Assembly: GCF_017357105.1 (NCBI RefSeq)
Contig: NZ_CP071596.1
Location: forward strand, 3,038,001 to 3,102,000
Direction of reading: 5' to 3'
Source of the DNA: Natronosalvus caseinilyticus
Lineage (GTDB): Archaea > Halobacteriota > Halobacteria > Halobacteriales > Natrialbaceae
DNA length: 64,000 nt
Shown: piece by piece, positions 16,577 to 24,541 of the stretch
How the letters are laid out: each line of letters opens with the position of its first letter
Position numbering within the stretch: the stretch's first letter is position 1
Notes under the pieces: model-generated
Seen by the model: the letters and a program-made list of their open reading frames with translations, nothing else
Told to the model about the DNA's origin: nothing
The model's database searches: none
Made by a program: the position numbers and the translations under genes

Positions 16577-18298
16577 CTATGCCGACTCTTTCTCCACGAC
16601 GAGGTCCTCGAGGACGAGCACGTCCAGTCCCATCCCGTAGAAGTCCTTGATCGCGTGCGTCGGGGTTCTGACGATTGGTTCGGCGTGGTCGTTGAACGAC
16701 GTGTTCAGGACGACGGGAACACCCGTGATGTCGGCGAACTCGGAGATGAGCCGGTGGTATCGTGGATGCTGGTCTTTCCGTACCGTCTGGGGTCGCGTCG
16801 AATCGTCGGCGGGATGCAAGACGGCCTCGAGATCGCCGACCGTCTCCGGGTTTACGTCGAACGCGTCGATCATAAACGGGGCCGGTTCTCCGTCGGTCAG
16901 GTACTCCTCGGCGGCCGACTCGAGCATCGACGGCGCGAAAGGACGCCACTCCTCGCGGTGTTTGACGAACCGATTGACTCGGTCGCGGGAGGCTGCCGTT
17001 CGCGGATCGGCGAGGATGCTTCTGGCGCCGAGGGCCCGCGGCCCGAGCTCCATCCGGCCCTGGAACCAGCCGACCAGGTCGCCGTCGGCGATCCGTTCGG
17101 CGACGTAGCGCTCGAGGCCGTCGGGTTCGACGTAGGAGAGTTTGTTCGTCTCGAGAGTCGACCGGATCTCCTCGGTTTCGTACTCGGGGCCGAGGTAGAC
17201 GTGCGTCTGCCGGTCGACGTTAATCGGCCGCTGGCGCGCCCAGCCAGCCCCCAGCGCGAGGCCGGCGTCGTGAGCGACTGGCTGGACGAACGTCTCCTCG
17301 ACGACGGGCAACTCGCGAACGCGCTGGTTCAGTTTGCAATTGAGCGCGACGCCGCCGGCCATGGCGACTTTTCCCGTCCCGAGGCGGTCGACGGCCGCTT
17401 CGACGATGTCGATAACCGTCTCTTCGAGCAACTTCTGGGCCGTGTGAGCGAGGTCTTTCTCCCACTGGTCGAACTCGCCGGGCGTCTCGTTTCGAGGTCG
17501 GTCGAACGCCTCCTCGAGCGCTTCCACGCCGTGACCGGTCCCCCAGCGTTTCGTCAAGCTGGTCACGTCGTAGTCGACGCCCGTTTCGATCAGCGTACGG
17601 AGGGTGTGTTCGATTTCGGTGTTGTCCTCGCCGTACGGTGCCAGCCCCATGACCTTCCCCTCGCCGTTGAACATGCGGTAGCCGAGGTACTCCGTGATGA
17701 TGGCGTAAAACAGTCCGAGGCTGTTGGGGTGTTCGTACGTCCGAGCCCGCCGAAGGCCGTCCTCGGTGGCGTGCCAGACGACCGTCGAGTCGTACTCGCC
17801 TTTCGCGTCGATCGTGAGAACGACCCCCTCGTCGAACCCCGAGGGATGGAACGCGCTCGTCGCGTGACAACGGTGGTGGGCGATCGTCTCGACCGGCGGT
17901 AACGGCGTACCGAAGGCCTCGAGTCGACGCTCGATCTGTCGCGTCGGCAAGAACCGACTCCGGACCTGCGTGACGAGCGCCTCCTCGAGTGCAGAAATCG
18001 TCCGGCCGAATCCGGGTGCGCGGATTGCGTCGGTCACGTAGTGAGCGGTGATCCTCCCGCGAAGCGTGGGATCGTAGGGCAAGACGATCCGGTCGAGGTC
18101 CGTTATGTCCAGCTCTTGGTACTCGAGACACGCCTCGATAGCATTGGAGGGGAACGTCTCGGTGGCGTGTTTCTCCCGCGTGTAGCGTTCTTCTTCGACG
18201 CCGAATACAGGAACGCCATCCTCGAAGAGGACCGCACTGGGATCGTGCTGGCCGTACAGTCCAATCGCGGGTTTAAATGCGAGTAGATAATCCGTCAT
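16577..18298 (-). CDS. NodU/CmcH-type carbamoyltransferase
   Basis: 573 residues. The N-terminal Kae1-like domain has LLAFKPAIGLYGQHDPSAVL, EERYTREKH and the iron/carbamoyl-adenylate motif HHRCHATSAF (about 134-143), then VLTIDAKGEYDSTVVW. The C-terminal domain has GWFQGRMELGPRALGARSIL and PVVLNTSFNDHAEPIV, the family signature. These enzymes turn carbamoyl phosphate and ATP into carbamoyl adenylate and transfer the carbamoyl group to a hydroxyl, often of a sugar or antibiotic. No sugar cluster surrounds it here, so the acceptor (perhaps a cell-surface glycan) is unknown. The ATG at 18298 fits; 17 codons upstream are open but unlike the family. Confidence 0.92.
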   Translation of the reverse strand: MTDYLLAFKPAIGLYGQHDPSAVLFEDGVPVFGVEEERYTREKHATETFPSNAIEACLEYQELDITDLDRIVLPYDPTLRGRITAHYVTDAIRAPGFGRTISALEEALVTQVRSRFLPTRQIERRLEAFGTPLPPVETIAHHRCHATSAFHPSGFDEGVVLTIDAKGEYDSTVVWHATEDGLRRARTYEHPNSLGLFYAIITEYLGYRMFNGEGKVMGLAPYGEDNTEIEHTLRTLIETGVDYDVTSLTKRWGTGHGVEALEEAFDRPRNETPGEFDQWEKDLAHTAQKLLEETVIDIVEAAVDRLGTGKVAMAGGVALNCKLNQRVRELPVVEETFVQPVAHDAGLALGAGWARQRPINVDRQTHVYLGPEYETEEIRSTLETNKLSYVEPDGLERYVAERIADGDLVGWFQGRMELGPRALGARSILADPRTAASRDRVNRFVKHREEWRPFAPSMLESAAEEYLTDGEPAPFMIDAFDVNPETVGDLEAVLHPADDSTRPQTVRKDQHPRYHRLISEFADITGVPVVLNTSFNDHAEPIVRTPTHAIKDFYGMGLDVLVLEDLVVEKESA

Positions 18299-18428
18299 GG
18301 TGGCGACTGGTTTCGATACTCGTACCGAATCGAGAGATACACAAAACACCCTTGGTCTTTTGCTGGACTGGAAAATCGCAGCTTATTTGCCGACGTTGGG
18401 TGACCGATTGGCCGTGAACCAGGAGGCA

Positions 18429-18773
18429 ATGGCAGATTCGTCGGATATGTTTCAGGTCCTGGCGGACGACTACGCCCGTCGAATCCTCGTCGCGGCTGAC
18501 GACGGGCCAATGACCGCAAAAGCGCTCAGTGACGCGTGTGACGCCTCGCTCGCGACGGTATATCGTCGGGTCTCTACGCTGCAGGATCACGGACTTCTCG
18601 ACGAGCGGACGTCGATCGATTCGGACGGAACGCACAGACGCGAGTTCGAAACCGTCCTCGAGGGACTCCACGTCGACCTCTCGGATGGCGAGTTCACGCT
18701 CACCGTCGATACGTGCGATACGTTGGCGGACAACTTCACGGAACTCTGGGACGACATGCGAATATCACAATGA
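18429..18773 (+). CDS. ArsR-type winged-helix regulator
   Basis: 114 residues. MFQVLADDYARRILVAAD then a helix-turn-helix (TAKALSDACDASLATVYRRVSTLQDHGLL, residues 33-61) and a wing with DGTHRREFETVL. A good ribosome-binding motif (AGGAGG) directly precedes the ATG at 18429, which decides this start over the open frame from 18297. It overlaps the next membrane gene by four bases (ATGA); an ArsR-like regulator coupled to a small DUF7521-like membrane protein is a recurring haloarchaeal pair. It is divergent from the carbamoyltransferase gene with 130 bases between them. Confidence 0.85.
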   Translation: MADSSDMFQVLADDYARRILVAADDGPMTAKALSDACDASLATVYRRVSTLQDHGLLDERTSIDSDGTHRREFETVLEGLHVDLSDGEFTLTVDTCDTLADNFTELWDDMRISQ

Positions 18774-19036
18774 TCGGGCCGTCGCTCGTCGCCGCGAAAC
18801 TGATCACGTTCGTCCTGGGGCTGGCAGTCGCGTTGCTCGCCTACCACGGCTACCGTCGGAACCAGAGTCAGCCGATGCTGTACGTCTCGGCAGGGTTCGT
18901 GTTCATCGCCGGTGGCGCGGTCTGTGAGGGGCTCATCTACCACACGTTTGGCTTCTCGATCCTCTCGGCCGGACTCATCCAGTCGGCGATCGTCTCGAGC
19001 GGACTGGTGCTCGTACTCGTCTCGCTCGTGAAGTAA
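18770..19036 (+). CDS. Small three-helix membrane protein (DUF7521-like)
   Basis: 88 residues with three predicted membrane helices (about 4-24, 36-57 and 61-85) separated by basic YHGYRRNQSQ. It follows the ArsR-type regulator with an ATGA overlap. Resemblance to haloarchaeal DUF7521 proteins is from memory. It may be a membrane sensor or the regulator's target; the sequence does not say which. Confidence 0.7.
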   Translation: MIGPSLVAAKLITFVLGLAVALLAYHGYRRNQSQPMLYVSAGFVFIAGGAVCEGLIYHTFGFSILSAGLIQSAIVSSGLVLVLVSLVK

Positions 19037-19469
19037 CGGGCGTAGTACGCTACGTGCTGTCAATACCGGTGCCGTCGGTCGACAGACGACTCGAGCCTCG
19101 ATCCAGGTGCGATTATGTTCTGTTTTTGGTCCACCGCTCCTCGAGGTTGCCACCAGCACCCAGTAGTAACTCGCCTATTCGTCGAGCGCCGTCGTGGGTT
19201 CTGGTCGCACGACGTTCTCGCCGTCTCGCCCGAGGACGTCGAGACCGCTGCCAGGGAAACACTTCGGATGTGACGGAAACGGACACCAGTTTCGCGAGTT
19301 GGCCGCCGAGCACTGGTGCGGAACCTACTCGTCGGGAGCGTAGCGAAGGCGCAACGAAGAGACCAGTTGGAGCAATAGTATCGTAGAGAAATTGTGTATT
19401 GCATGGCTGAGAGTGCCGTTATCTGTCGTTTGACGGCAAATATTTCCCTCTGAAGTCGCTAGTAGATGC
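19037..19469. other. Intergenic gap with a possible gene-end remnant
   Basis: 433 bases. On the minus strand, a frame ending with stop near 19176 reads GLDVLGRDGENVVRPEPTTALDE, codon-like but without a matching start, so it may be a decayed gene. A TATA box (CAAATATTT, 19437-19445) for the next gene lies at its right end. Nothing else is evident. Confidence 0.35.
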
Positions 19470-19745
19470 ATGGGGGGTCACAATGCGGATGACGGTTCGG
19501 TACGCGAGGAGTACGACTGGTCGGTGACGAGGCCGAGCATCGCCGTAATCGACGCCGTTGCGCACGCTGAAGACGTCGAAGTAACCGACGTTTCGGACGC
19601 TCTCGATACGACGTTGTACGATCAAGTCGATCCGGACGCTCTCGATACCCTCGTCTCCGCTTCTGATCACGTTTCGGTCGCCTTTACTGTCGACGATTAC
19701 GACGTCCAGATAGAGGGAGACGAAATCGTCGTCAGTGACGAATAG
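19470..19745 (+). CDS. HalOD1 output-domain protein
   Basis: 91 residues matching the HalOD1 domain: DWSVTRPSIAVIDAVAHAEDVEV, then DALDTTLYDQVDPDALDTLV, and the closing VSVAFTVDDYDVQIEGDEIVV. In haloarchaea HalOD1 is found alone or at the ends of signalling proteins and is presumed a two-component output domain; its target is unknown. TATA box CAAATATTT ends 25 bases before the ATG. An out-of-frame ATG lies four bases earlier. Confidence 0.85.
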   Translation: MGGHNADDGSVREEYDWSVTRPSIAVIDAVAHAEDVEVTDVSDALDTTLYDQVDPDALDTLVSASDHVSVAFTVDDYDVQIEGDEIVVSDE

Positions 19746-19856
19746 TCCAGCTCTCGATTTTTGCCCGTTCCACGTCTGGCGAACAGTTGATTCGACGCGG
19801 GTGGGTCGATCGGATGTAATTGAACGAGACTAACGTGAGCGGGTGGTGGTGGAGAG

Positions 19857-19864
19857 CGTTAAAT
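19857..19864 (+). promoter_or_regulatory. TATA box of the DUF7344-like gene
   Basis: CGTTAAAT ends 22 bases before the ATG at 19887; AAATATT closer to the ATG is a less well placed alternative. Confidence 0.4.
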
Positions 19865-19886
19865 CCTACCACGGCAAATATTGCAT

Positions 19887-20219
19887 ATGGTTACGCTGGA
19901 CGAAATCTTCGAACTGTTGGAAGATCAACGACGGCGATATGCGTTGTACTGTCTCTACGAAAAAGACGGCCCAGTAGCCGTTTCTGAAGTGGTAGAACAA
20001 ATAGAGACGTGGGAAGAGGACCCTCCGGAGGCGGATGGGAGTCTTGATCGATTCGAAGAAATCGCTCTCGACCTAAAACACGTCCACCTTCCAAAATCTG
20101 CTGAAGTGGATTTCATCCAGTACGACCGGGAACAGGGGCTCATCCAGGTCCAGGGGTCGCCTGAAGAGTTCGATGCCCTGCTCACTATCGCAAAGATAGT
20201 GGAAGAACCGGAAGAATGA
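19887..20219 (+). CDS. Winged-helix DUF7344-like protein
   Basis: 110 residues. LDEIFELLEDQRRRYALYCLYEKDGPVAVSEVVEQIETWEED is the typical opening of haloarchaeal DUF7344 regulators: a first helix, an RRRYALY segment, and a helix-turn-helix like element. The middle LDLKHVHLPKSAEVDFIQYDREQGLIQV is the LxHxHLPKL-like wing shared with archaeal HTH proteins that follow PadR/ArsR folds. A dimerising sensor or DNA-binding role is inferred. The ATG at 19887 is used; a TTG two codons earlier is possible. Confidence 0.8.
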   Translation: MVTLDEIFELLEDQRRRYALYCLYEKDGPVAVSEVVEQIETWEEDPPEADGSLDRFEEIALDLKHVHLPKSAEVDFIQYDREQGLIQVQGSPEEFDALLTIAKIVEEPEE

Positions 20220-20414
20220 GGCGAAGTTCAGGTTCGAGTAATGCCAAAGTTATCACCTCCTCACCACGTTGGAAGTAGATTCTTTAGCTCGGGAACGCCT
20301 CCATCGTTGACGGCGCGAATTACGAACGTGCCCCGGCTCCGTCCTAGACGTGCCTTCCCGTTACAACGATACTGTCGCCCTCGCGTAGTCGTCGAGGAGT
20401 TTAACAGAACCACA

Positions 20415-20948
20415 TTAGAAGATTCCACCACCACCGAAGAACCCGTCACTATTTCCACTTCGTTCGGATGGCTCTTTACCGAAATCCTCCTTTCGTTTGT
20501 GGATGAATACAACATCCTGTTGATTCATACCGAATCCAGACGGTCCCCTGTATTGATTTTTCAACTGGCGCCAACCATCCAGGTCCTGGATTCCACAAGC
20601 ACAGACGATGACAAATGGGTACTCCCTCAGATAGTTCTTAATCTGGCCCTCAAGCTTGTTTCGCTGACTGTTGGTAAGATCCCGCTTCAGTTCAATGCCA
20701 ACGAGATCATCTACGACGACATCAGCTCTTGCCTTTCCTCGCTCGGTAGATACGGGGAGATCGCGTTGTTGGCCCATTCCACCAAGAAGACCCATCCCTC
20801 CCCTTTTCTGGGTTTTGTTTAACTGTTGATCCAGGTAGTCTTGAAGCTCACTTTGAAATTTCCGCTCGTGTCCGTATGCCTTCCTGGGAATCCAGGCTTC
20901 TACGAGCTCAATAACACGGTCGAACGTCTGTTGATCACCGCCCATCAT
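20415..20948 (-). CDS. Putative PD-(D/E)XK nuclease-like protein in AT-richer DNA
   Basis: 177 residues. RGKARADVVVDDLVGIELKRDLTNSQRNKLEGQI contains the spacing D...(I/V)-E-L-K of a PD-(D/E)XK nuclease core (the Asp in ADVVV, Glu and Lys in IELKR), preceded by a helical region with a Glu (FQSELQDYL) and followed by NYLREYPFVIVCACG, a plausible strand-helix closure. The C-terminus ends in Gly/Phe. Codon use is clearly less GC-rich than in neighbours, suggesting transfer. It lies close to the 3' side of tRNA-Trp, a common integration site. No partner methyltransferase or helicase is nearby, so restriction is not shown; Holliday-junction or repair roles are equally possible. Confidence 0.6.
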   Translation of the reverse strand: MMGGDQQTFDRVIELVEAWIPRKAYGHERKFQSELQDYLDQQLNKTQKRGGMGLLGGMGQQRDLPVSTERGKARADVVVDDLVGIELKRDLTNSQRNKLEGQIKNYLREYPFVIVCACGIQDLDGWRQLKNQYRGPSGFGMNQQDVVFIHKRKEDFGKEPSERSGNSDGFFGGGGIF

Positions 20949-21048
20949 ATGTTTCTCACACTACATCTGCAGTAGAGAGTACTTGAAACTTGCCAGAATT
21001 TCTGATTGATTCGAAATTCTATACAAAGCGGATTCGATAATGAGGATA

Positions 21049-21110
21049 GGTCGAAGGAATTTGAACCACGGTCGCAGCAAAGCTGCTCCCTGGCTCAAAT
21101 CCCTCCGAAT
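21049..21110. repeat. Inverted pair of tRNA-Trp T-arm-like copies
   Basis: 21049-21067 matches the 3' part of tRNA-Trp (21154-21172) at 17 of 19 positions in the same direction; 21092-21110 matches the reverse complement at 16 of 19. Between them GCAGC-AAA-GCTGC completes an imperfect hairpin. The copies look like scars of attachment-site recombination at the tRNA gene. Confidence 0.65.
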
Positions 21111-21150
21111 CACATACCTGCCGCTCACGTGTTTGTTCGCGGCAGAGGGA

Positions 21151-21325
21151 TGGGGTCGGAGGGATTTGAACCCCCGATCGACTGATATCTCCGGTGCGCC
21201 TCGGAACTCCAGAGGGTCATCACACGGACACTGATCAGGTGCCCGATCAGTATATCAGTCTGGAGTGTCGTCCCGGGCGCGGGACCTCTGGAGTCAGTCG
21301 CCATGCCTGGCTTGGCCACGACCCC
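21151..21325 (-). tRNA. tRNA-Trp (anticodon CCA) with an intron
   Basis: Exons 21288-21325 and 21151-21186 join to a 74-base cloverleaf: acceptor GGGGTCG/CGACCCC with A73, D-arm GCCAAGCCAGGCATGGC, anticodon stem ACTGA/TCAGT with loop CTCCAGA (anticodon CCA), T-arm GGGGG-TTCAAAT-CCCTC. The 101-base intron interrupts after base 37, the position used by the intron of Haloferax volcanii tRNA-Trp (about 103 nt). The exact splice boundaries can shift by one or two bases because flanking bases repeat. Confidence 0.95.
21187..21287 (-). ncRNA. tRNA-Trp intron with box C/D guide features
   Basis: The intron carries GTGATGA (a box C match) at 21218-21224, directly followed in the transcript by CCTCTGGAGT, a perfect 10-base complement of ACTCCAGAGG at 21285-21294, which spans the anticodon loop and first intron bases. 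CTGA sequences that could act as box D occur several times. In H. volcanii the homologous intron guides 2'-O-methylation of this tRNA at C34 and U39; the same function is inferred here. Confidence 0.85.
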
Positions 21326-21434
21326 TCGAGCAATCGTTGGGTGATCCAGCCTAAAGCAGTTACGATTCAGGTGAGAGTCTGCGACCGGACCAGCGACTCA
21401 AGCGCTCGGCGGTAGTCGAAACCCTGTCTCGAGC

Positions 21435-22352
21435 CTAGAGCCAGGGGGCGCGTCCAGCGGTCGACGTCGTGTCGTCGCCTGGGTACGGATCGGCGTCACC
21501 GCTCGACTTGTCGACGGTCACGTCTGCGTCCTCGCGTTCGGAGTCGGTCGCTTCCGCCGACGGTTCCGAGCTGACGCCGCCGTCGGCCCGCGTTCCGGAG
21601 CTGGCCGACGTGTCGGACGCTTCGTCATCAGTGTCCGGATCCAGCGCGAACAGCGCGGCGACGACAAGCGCAGCCAGTGGGGCCTGCCCGAAGGCCATCC
21701 CCATGATCGAGAGGGGCAACAGACCGAGGGCGACGGCGCTCCCGAACCGGAACCGGTTGAGGTCCATGTACTCGCGCAGGTACGGCCCACTGACGGCCAC
21801 GGAGAGCGCGAAGGCCACGCCGATCACGGCAGCCAGCGTCGCGTTGGCGACCAGCTGCGGGTCGTCCATGAGTGCGAACTTCGCGCCCGTGGGCTCGAGG
21901 CTGGCGACGAGCCCCAGTCCGATGATGACGCCGGGACTCGGTAGGTACTCGCCGACGGTGGCGCTCGCGGTCTTGGCGGCGATCGCCAGGATGACCAGCG
22001 CGGCGAATCGCTCGAAAGTCGCCGTCTCGATCACGCTCTCGATCGCCGGCGCGAGCGCGGCCTGGATCGCTGCGAGCACGATCAACGGGATGCCGACGAT
22101 CAACACGACGCGAACCTGTTCGCGAACCGTTCCCTGCATCTCCGCGAGGATGACGGCGAGGGTCGCACTGCCACCGAAGATGAGGAGGCCGACCTGGACG
22201 GCGCTCGTCGGCGTCTCGAGGGCGCCGGCCAGGATCAGGGCGACGAAGATGCCGTCGACCAGCGGCAGGGCCATCACCAGGGCGAGGAGTCTGGCGTCAC
22301 CGCCGACTAACCGCTCGAGACGGAGGGCGACGGGGTGTTGTGACGTGCTCAT
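21435..22352 (-). CDS. DUF5794-like multi-helix membrane protein
   Basis: 305 residues: a short N-terminal tail, seven or eight hydrophobic helices up to about residue 225 (LALVMALPLVDGIFVALILAG first), and a long acidic Ser/Asp/Glu/Thr tail from about 230 typical of cytosolic haloarchaeal extensions. Helix content such as LVDGIFVALILAGALETP and EYLPSPGVIIGLGLVASLEP resembles haloarchaeal DUF5794 (from memory). No catalytic motif or known transporter signature is seen, so function is unknown. It lies next to tRNA-Trp and is separated from guaB by 565 bases. Confidence 0.75.
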   Translation of the reverse strand: MSTSQHPVALRLERLVGGDARLLALVMALPLVDGIFVALILAGALETPTSAVQVGLLIFGGSATLAVILAEMQGTVREQVRVVLIVGIPLIVLAAIQAALAPAIESVIETATFERFAALVILAIAAKTASATVGEYLPSPGVIIGLGLVASLEPTGAKFALMDDPQLVANATLAAVIGVAFALSVAVSGPYLREYMDLNRFRFGSAVALGLLPLSIMGMAFGQAPLAALVVAALFALDPDTDDEASDTSASSGTRADGGVSSEPSAEATDSEREDADVTVDKSSGDADPYPGDDTTSTAGRAPWL

Positions 22353-22917
22353 CGATTACGAACGATGGCCGTGACCCGAGGCCTGGGGATGGGGGTAACG
22401 AAGTGAACGGTCCCGCAGCGACGGCCGGAGCGGAAGCCAGTCCGTCGGCGTTGGCGTCGGTGCCGACGTCGACGAGAAGCGTTTCCGCCCGAACCGAAGA
22501 CCTCGCGCTGTGAGTGGGCAATTCCCAAAGAAAATCGCGGCTACGGAGTCGAACGTCGTCCGGCCGGCGAGTCGGGAATCGCGGAAGTTCACAGCGTACA
22601 TACTCGAATCGAGTGGACCTGTATTATTAAACGTTGTGTGAGATGGCTGAACACGAACCGTGAAATCGTAACTGAAACGCGAGTAATATCGACGAATAGT
22701 TCCTGGTACGGATGATTGGATGAGAGTTTTCAACACAGGCTGGCCTCGAGGGGCAATAATTGCCCGTCAGAACCTGAAACGGCGTTTTGTGTTAGAGCTG
22801 GTTTCGGTGTCGTGTCAAGCGCCGAGCGTCGGTCATCGACCAGCGATAACGCCATCGAGTACCACACACTCGAGGGAGTCTCGGAACGCTTTTTACCGAC
22901 GGTTCCGGACAGTTTAC
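22353..22917. other. Intergenic gap before guaB
   Basis: 565 bases between two divergent genes. It contains the guaB promoter region (GCTTTTTACCG at about 22888-22898, about 20-30 bases before the ATG) and AT-rich stretches near 22613-22640. Short open frames on both strands lack coding character. No repeat was seen. Confidence 0.4.
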
Positions 22918-24417
22918 ATGGCGAACGACGTTCCCGAGCACGAGCCGTATTCTGCGAAATTACGCGTACCGGAAGCGCTGACGTTCGACGACGTCTTGCT
23001 CCGTCCCAAGGAGAGTCGTGTCGAGCCCGACGAGGCGGACCTGACCTCGCGAGTGTCTCGAAACGTCGAGGTCTCGGTTCCGATACTCTCGGCAGCGATG
23101 GACACTGTCACCGAGAGCGAGATGGCCGTCGCGATGGCCCGTCACGGCGGGCTCGGCGTCCTCCACCGGAACCTGAACATCGACGAGATGGTCGAGGAGA
23201 TCAGTCGCGTCAAGCGCGCCGACGAACTCATCATCCCCTTCGACGACGTCGTGACGGCCGACCCGGAGATGACCGTCCGCGAGGTCGACGAGATGATGGT
23301 CCAGGAGGGCGTCGGCGGCGCCCCCGTCGTCAACACGAACGGCGAGGTCCTGGGCATCATCTCGAGTACGGACATCCGCCCGCACCTCGAGGTCGGCGAG
23401 AACGACCCGGTGACGGAGGCGATGACCGACGAGGTCATTACGGCGCCCCAGGACATCGACGCGCGCGACGCGTTCGACCTGATGTACGAGCACAAGATCG
23501 AGCGCGTGCCCGTCGTCGACGACGAGAACTTGCTGGTCGGCCTGGTCACGATGCAGGGCATCTTACAGCGCAGAGAGTACAAGGAAGCCGCTCGAGACGA
23601 AACCGGGCGCTTACGATGTGGCGTCGCCGTCGGTCCGTTCGAAACGGATCGGGCGGTAGCGGCCGACGAGGCGGGCGCGGACGTGCTCTTCATCGACTGC
23701 GCCCACGCGCACAACCTGAACGTCATCGACGGCGCGCGCGAGATCAAGGAGTCCGTCGACGCGGACGTCGTCGTCGGAAACGTCGGGACGCGAGAGGCCG
23801 CGGAGGACCTGGTGGACTTCGCCGACGGCATCAAGGTCGGCATCGGCCCGGGTTCGATCTGTACGACGCGGGTCGTCTCTGGCGCGGGTATGCCCCAGAT
23901 CACCGCCGTCGCACAGGTTGCAGATGTGGCGAGCAAGCACGGCATTCCGGTAATCGCCGACGGCGGGATTCGGTACTCCGGCGACGCGATCAAGTCGATC
24001 GCCGCCGGTGCCGACGCCGTGATGCTCGGATCCTATTTCGCGGGCACTGACGAGGCCCCAGGCCGCGTCGTGACGATGAACGGCAAGCGCTACAAGCAGT
24101 ACCGAGGGATGGGGTCGGTCGGAGCGATGAAGTCGGGTGACGGCGACCGCTACCTGAAGGACGATCCGGAGGACGACGAGGAGTACGTCCCGGAGGGCGT
24201 CGAGGCGGCGACACCGTACAAGGGCACGCTCCAGTCGGAACTTCACCAGCTCGCGGGCGGGATGCAGTCGGGAATGGGGTACGTCGGTGCGGAGACGATC
24301 CCTGAGTTCAAGGAGCGAGCGGAGTTCGTTCGCGTCTCCTCGGCTGGCCAGACCGAGAGCCACGCCCACGACGTCGTGATTACGGACGAGGCGCCGAACT
24401 ACTCGCCGAGCGAGTGA
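22918..24417 (+). CDS. guaB: Inosine-5'-monophosphate dehydrogenase
   Basis: 499 residues. It oxidises IMP to XMP with NAD, the committed step to GMP. The start [18 protein letters not shown] and [20 protein letters not shown], two CBS domains (about residues 95-210), and the catalytic loop [20 protein letters not shown] (Cys in SICT) are all present, as are [19 protein letters not shown] and the C-terminal flap [15 protein letters not shown]. The ATG at 22918 is preceded by a TATA-like sequence at 20-30 bases. No purine neighbour is nearby. Confidence 0.97.
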   Translation: MANDVPEHEPYSAKLRVPEALTFDDVLLRPKESRVEPDEADLTSRVSRNVEVSVPILSAAMDTVTESEMAVAMARHGGLGVLHRNLNIDEMVEEISRVKRADELIIPFDDVVTADPEMTVREVDEMMVQEGVGGAPVVNTNGEVLGIISSTDIRPHLEVGENDPVTEAMTDEVITAPQDIDARDAFDLMYEHKIERVPVVDDENLLVGLVTMQGILQRREYKEAARDETGRLRCGVAVGPFETDRAVAADEAGADVLFIDCAHAHNLNVIDGAREIKESVDADVVVGNVGTREAAEDLVDFADGIKVGIGPGSICTTRVVSGAGMPQITAVAQVADVASKHGIPVIADGGIRYSGDAIKSIAAGADAVMLGSYFAGTDEAPGRVVTMNGKRYKQYRGMGSVGAMKSGDGDRYLKDDPEDDEEYVPEGVEAATPYKGTLQSELHQLAGGMQSGMGYVGAETIPEFKERAEFVRVSSAGQTESHAHDVVITDEAPNYSPSE

Positions 24418-24512
24418 TGAGTGACGGCTGAGTAACGCTGCCTCTCGAGGTTCGCATTTTGACGTAGTTTGGAGACTGTTTCTACGACCCAGCACGCCAA
24501 TCGGCCGATACT

Positions 24513-24520
24513 ATCATATT
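24513..24520 (+). promoter_or_regulatory. TATA box of the pilin-like gene
   Basis: ATCATATT lies 22-29 bases before the ATG at 24542, consistent with a leaderless mRNA. Confidence 0.5.
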
Positions 24521-24541
24521 GCCTGATTATCGAGTACGCGT

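Noticed and set aside
20241..20822. Plus-strand ORF of 193 codons in the AT-rich islet
   Set aside because: It overlaps the minus-strand ORF with the PD-(D/E)XK-like core, which has better codon pattern and recognisable secondary-structure spacing.
22392..22511. Short GTG-initiated ORF of 36 codons before guaB
   Set aside because: It is Ala/Ser/Thr-rich, has no supporting promoter and reads like non-coding GC-rich sequence.
23142..23993. Minus-strand ORF of 283 codons antisense to guaB
   Set aside because: Shadow of guaB; Ser/Thr-rich with no family features.
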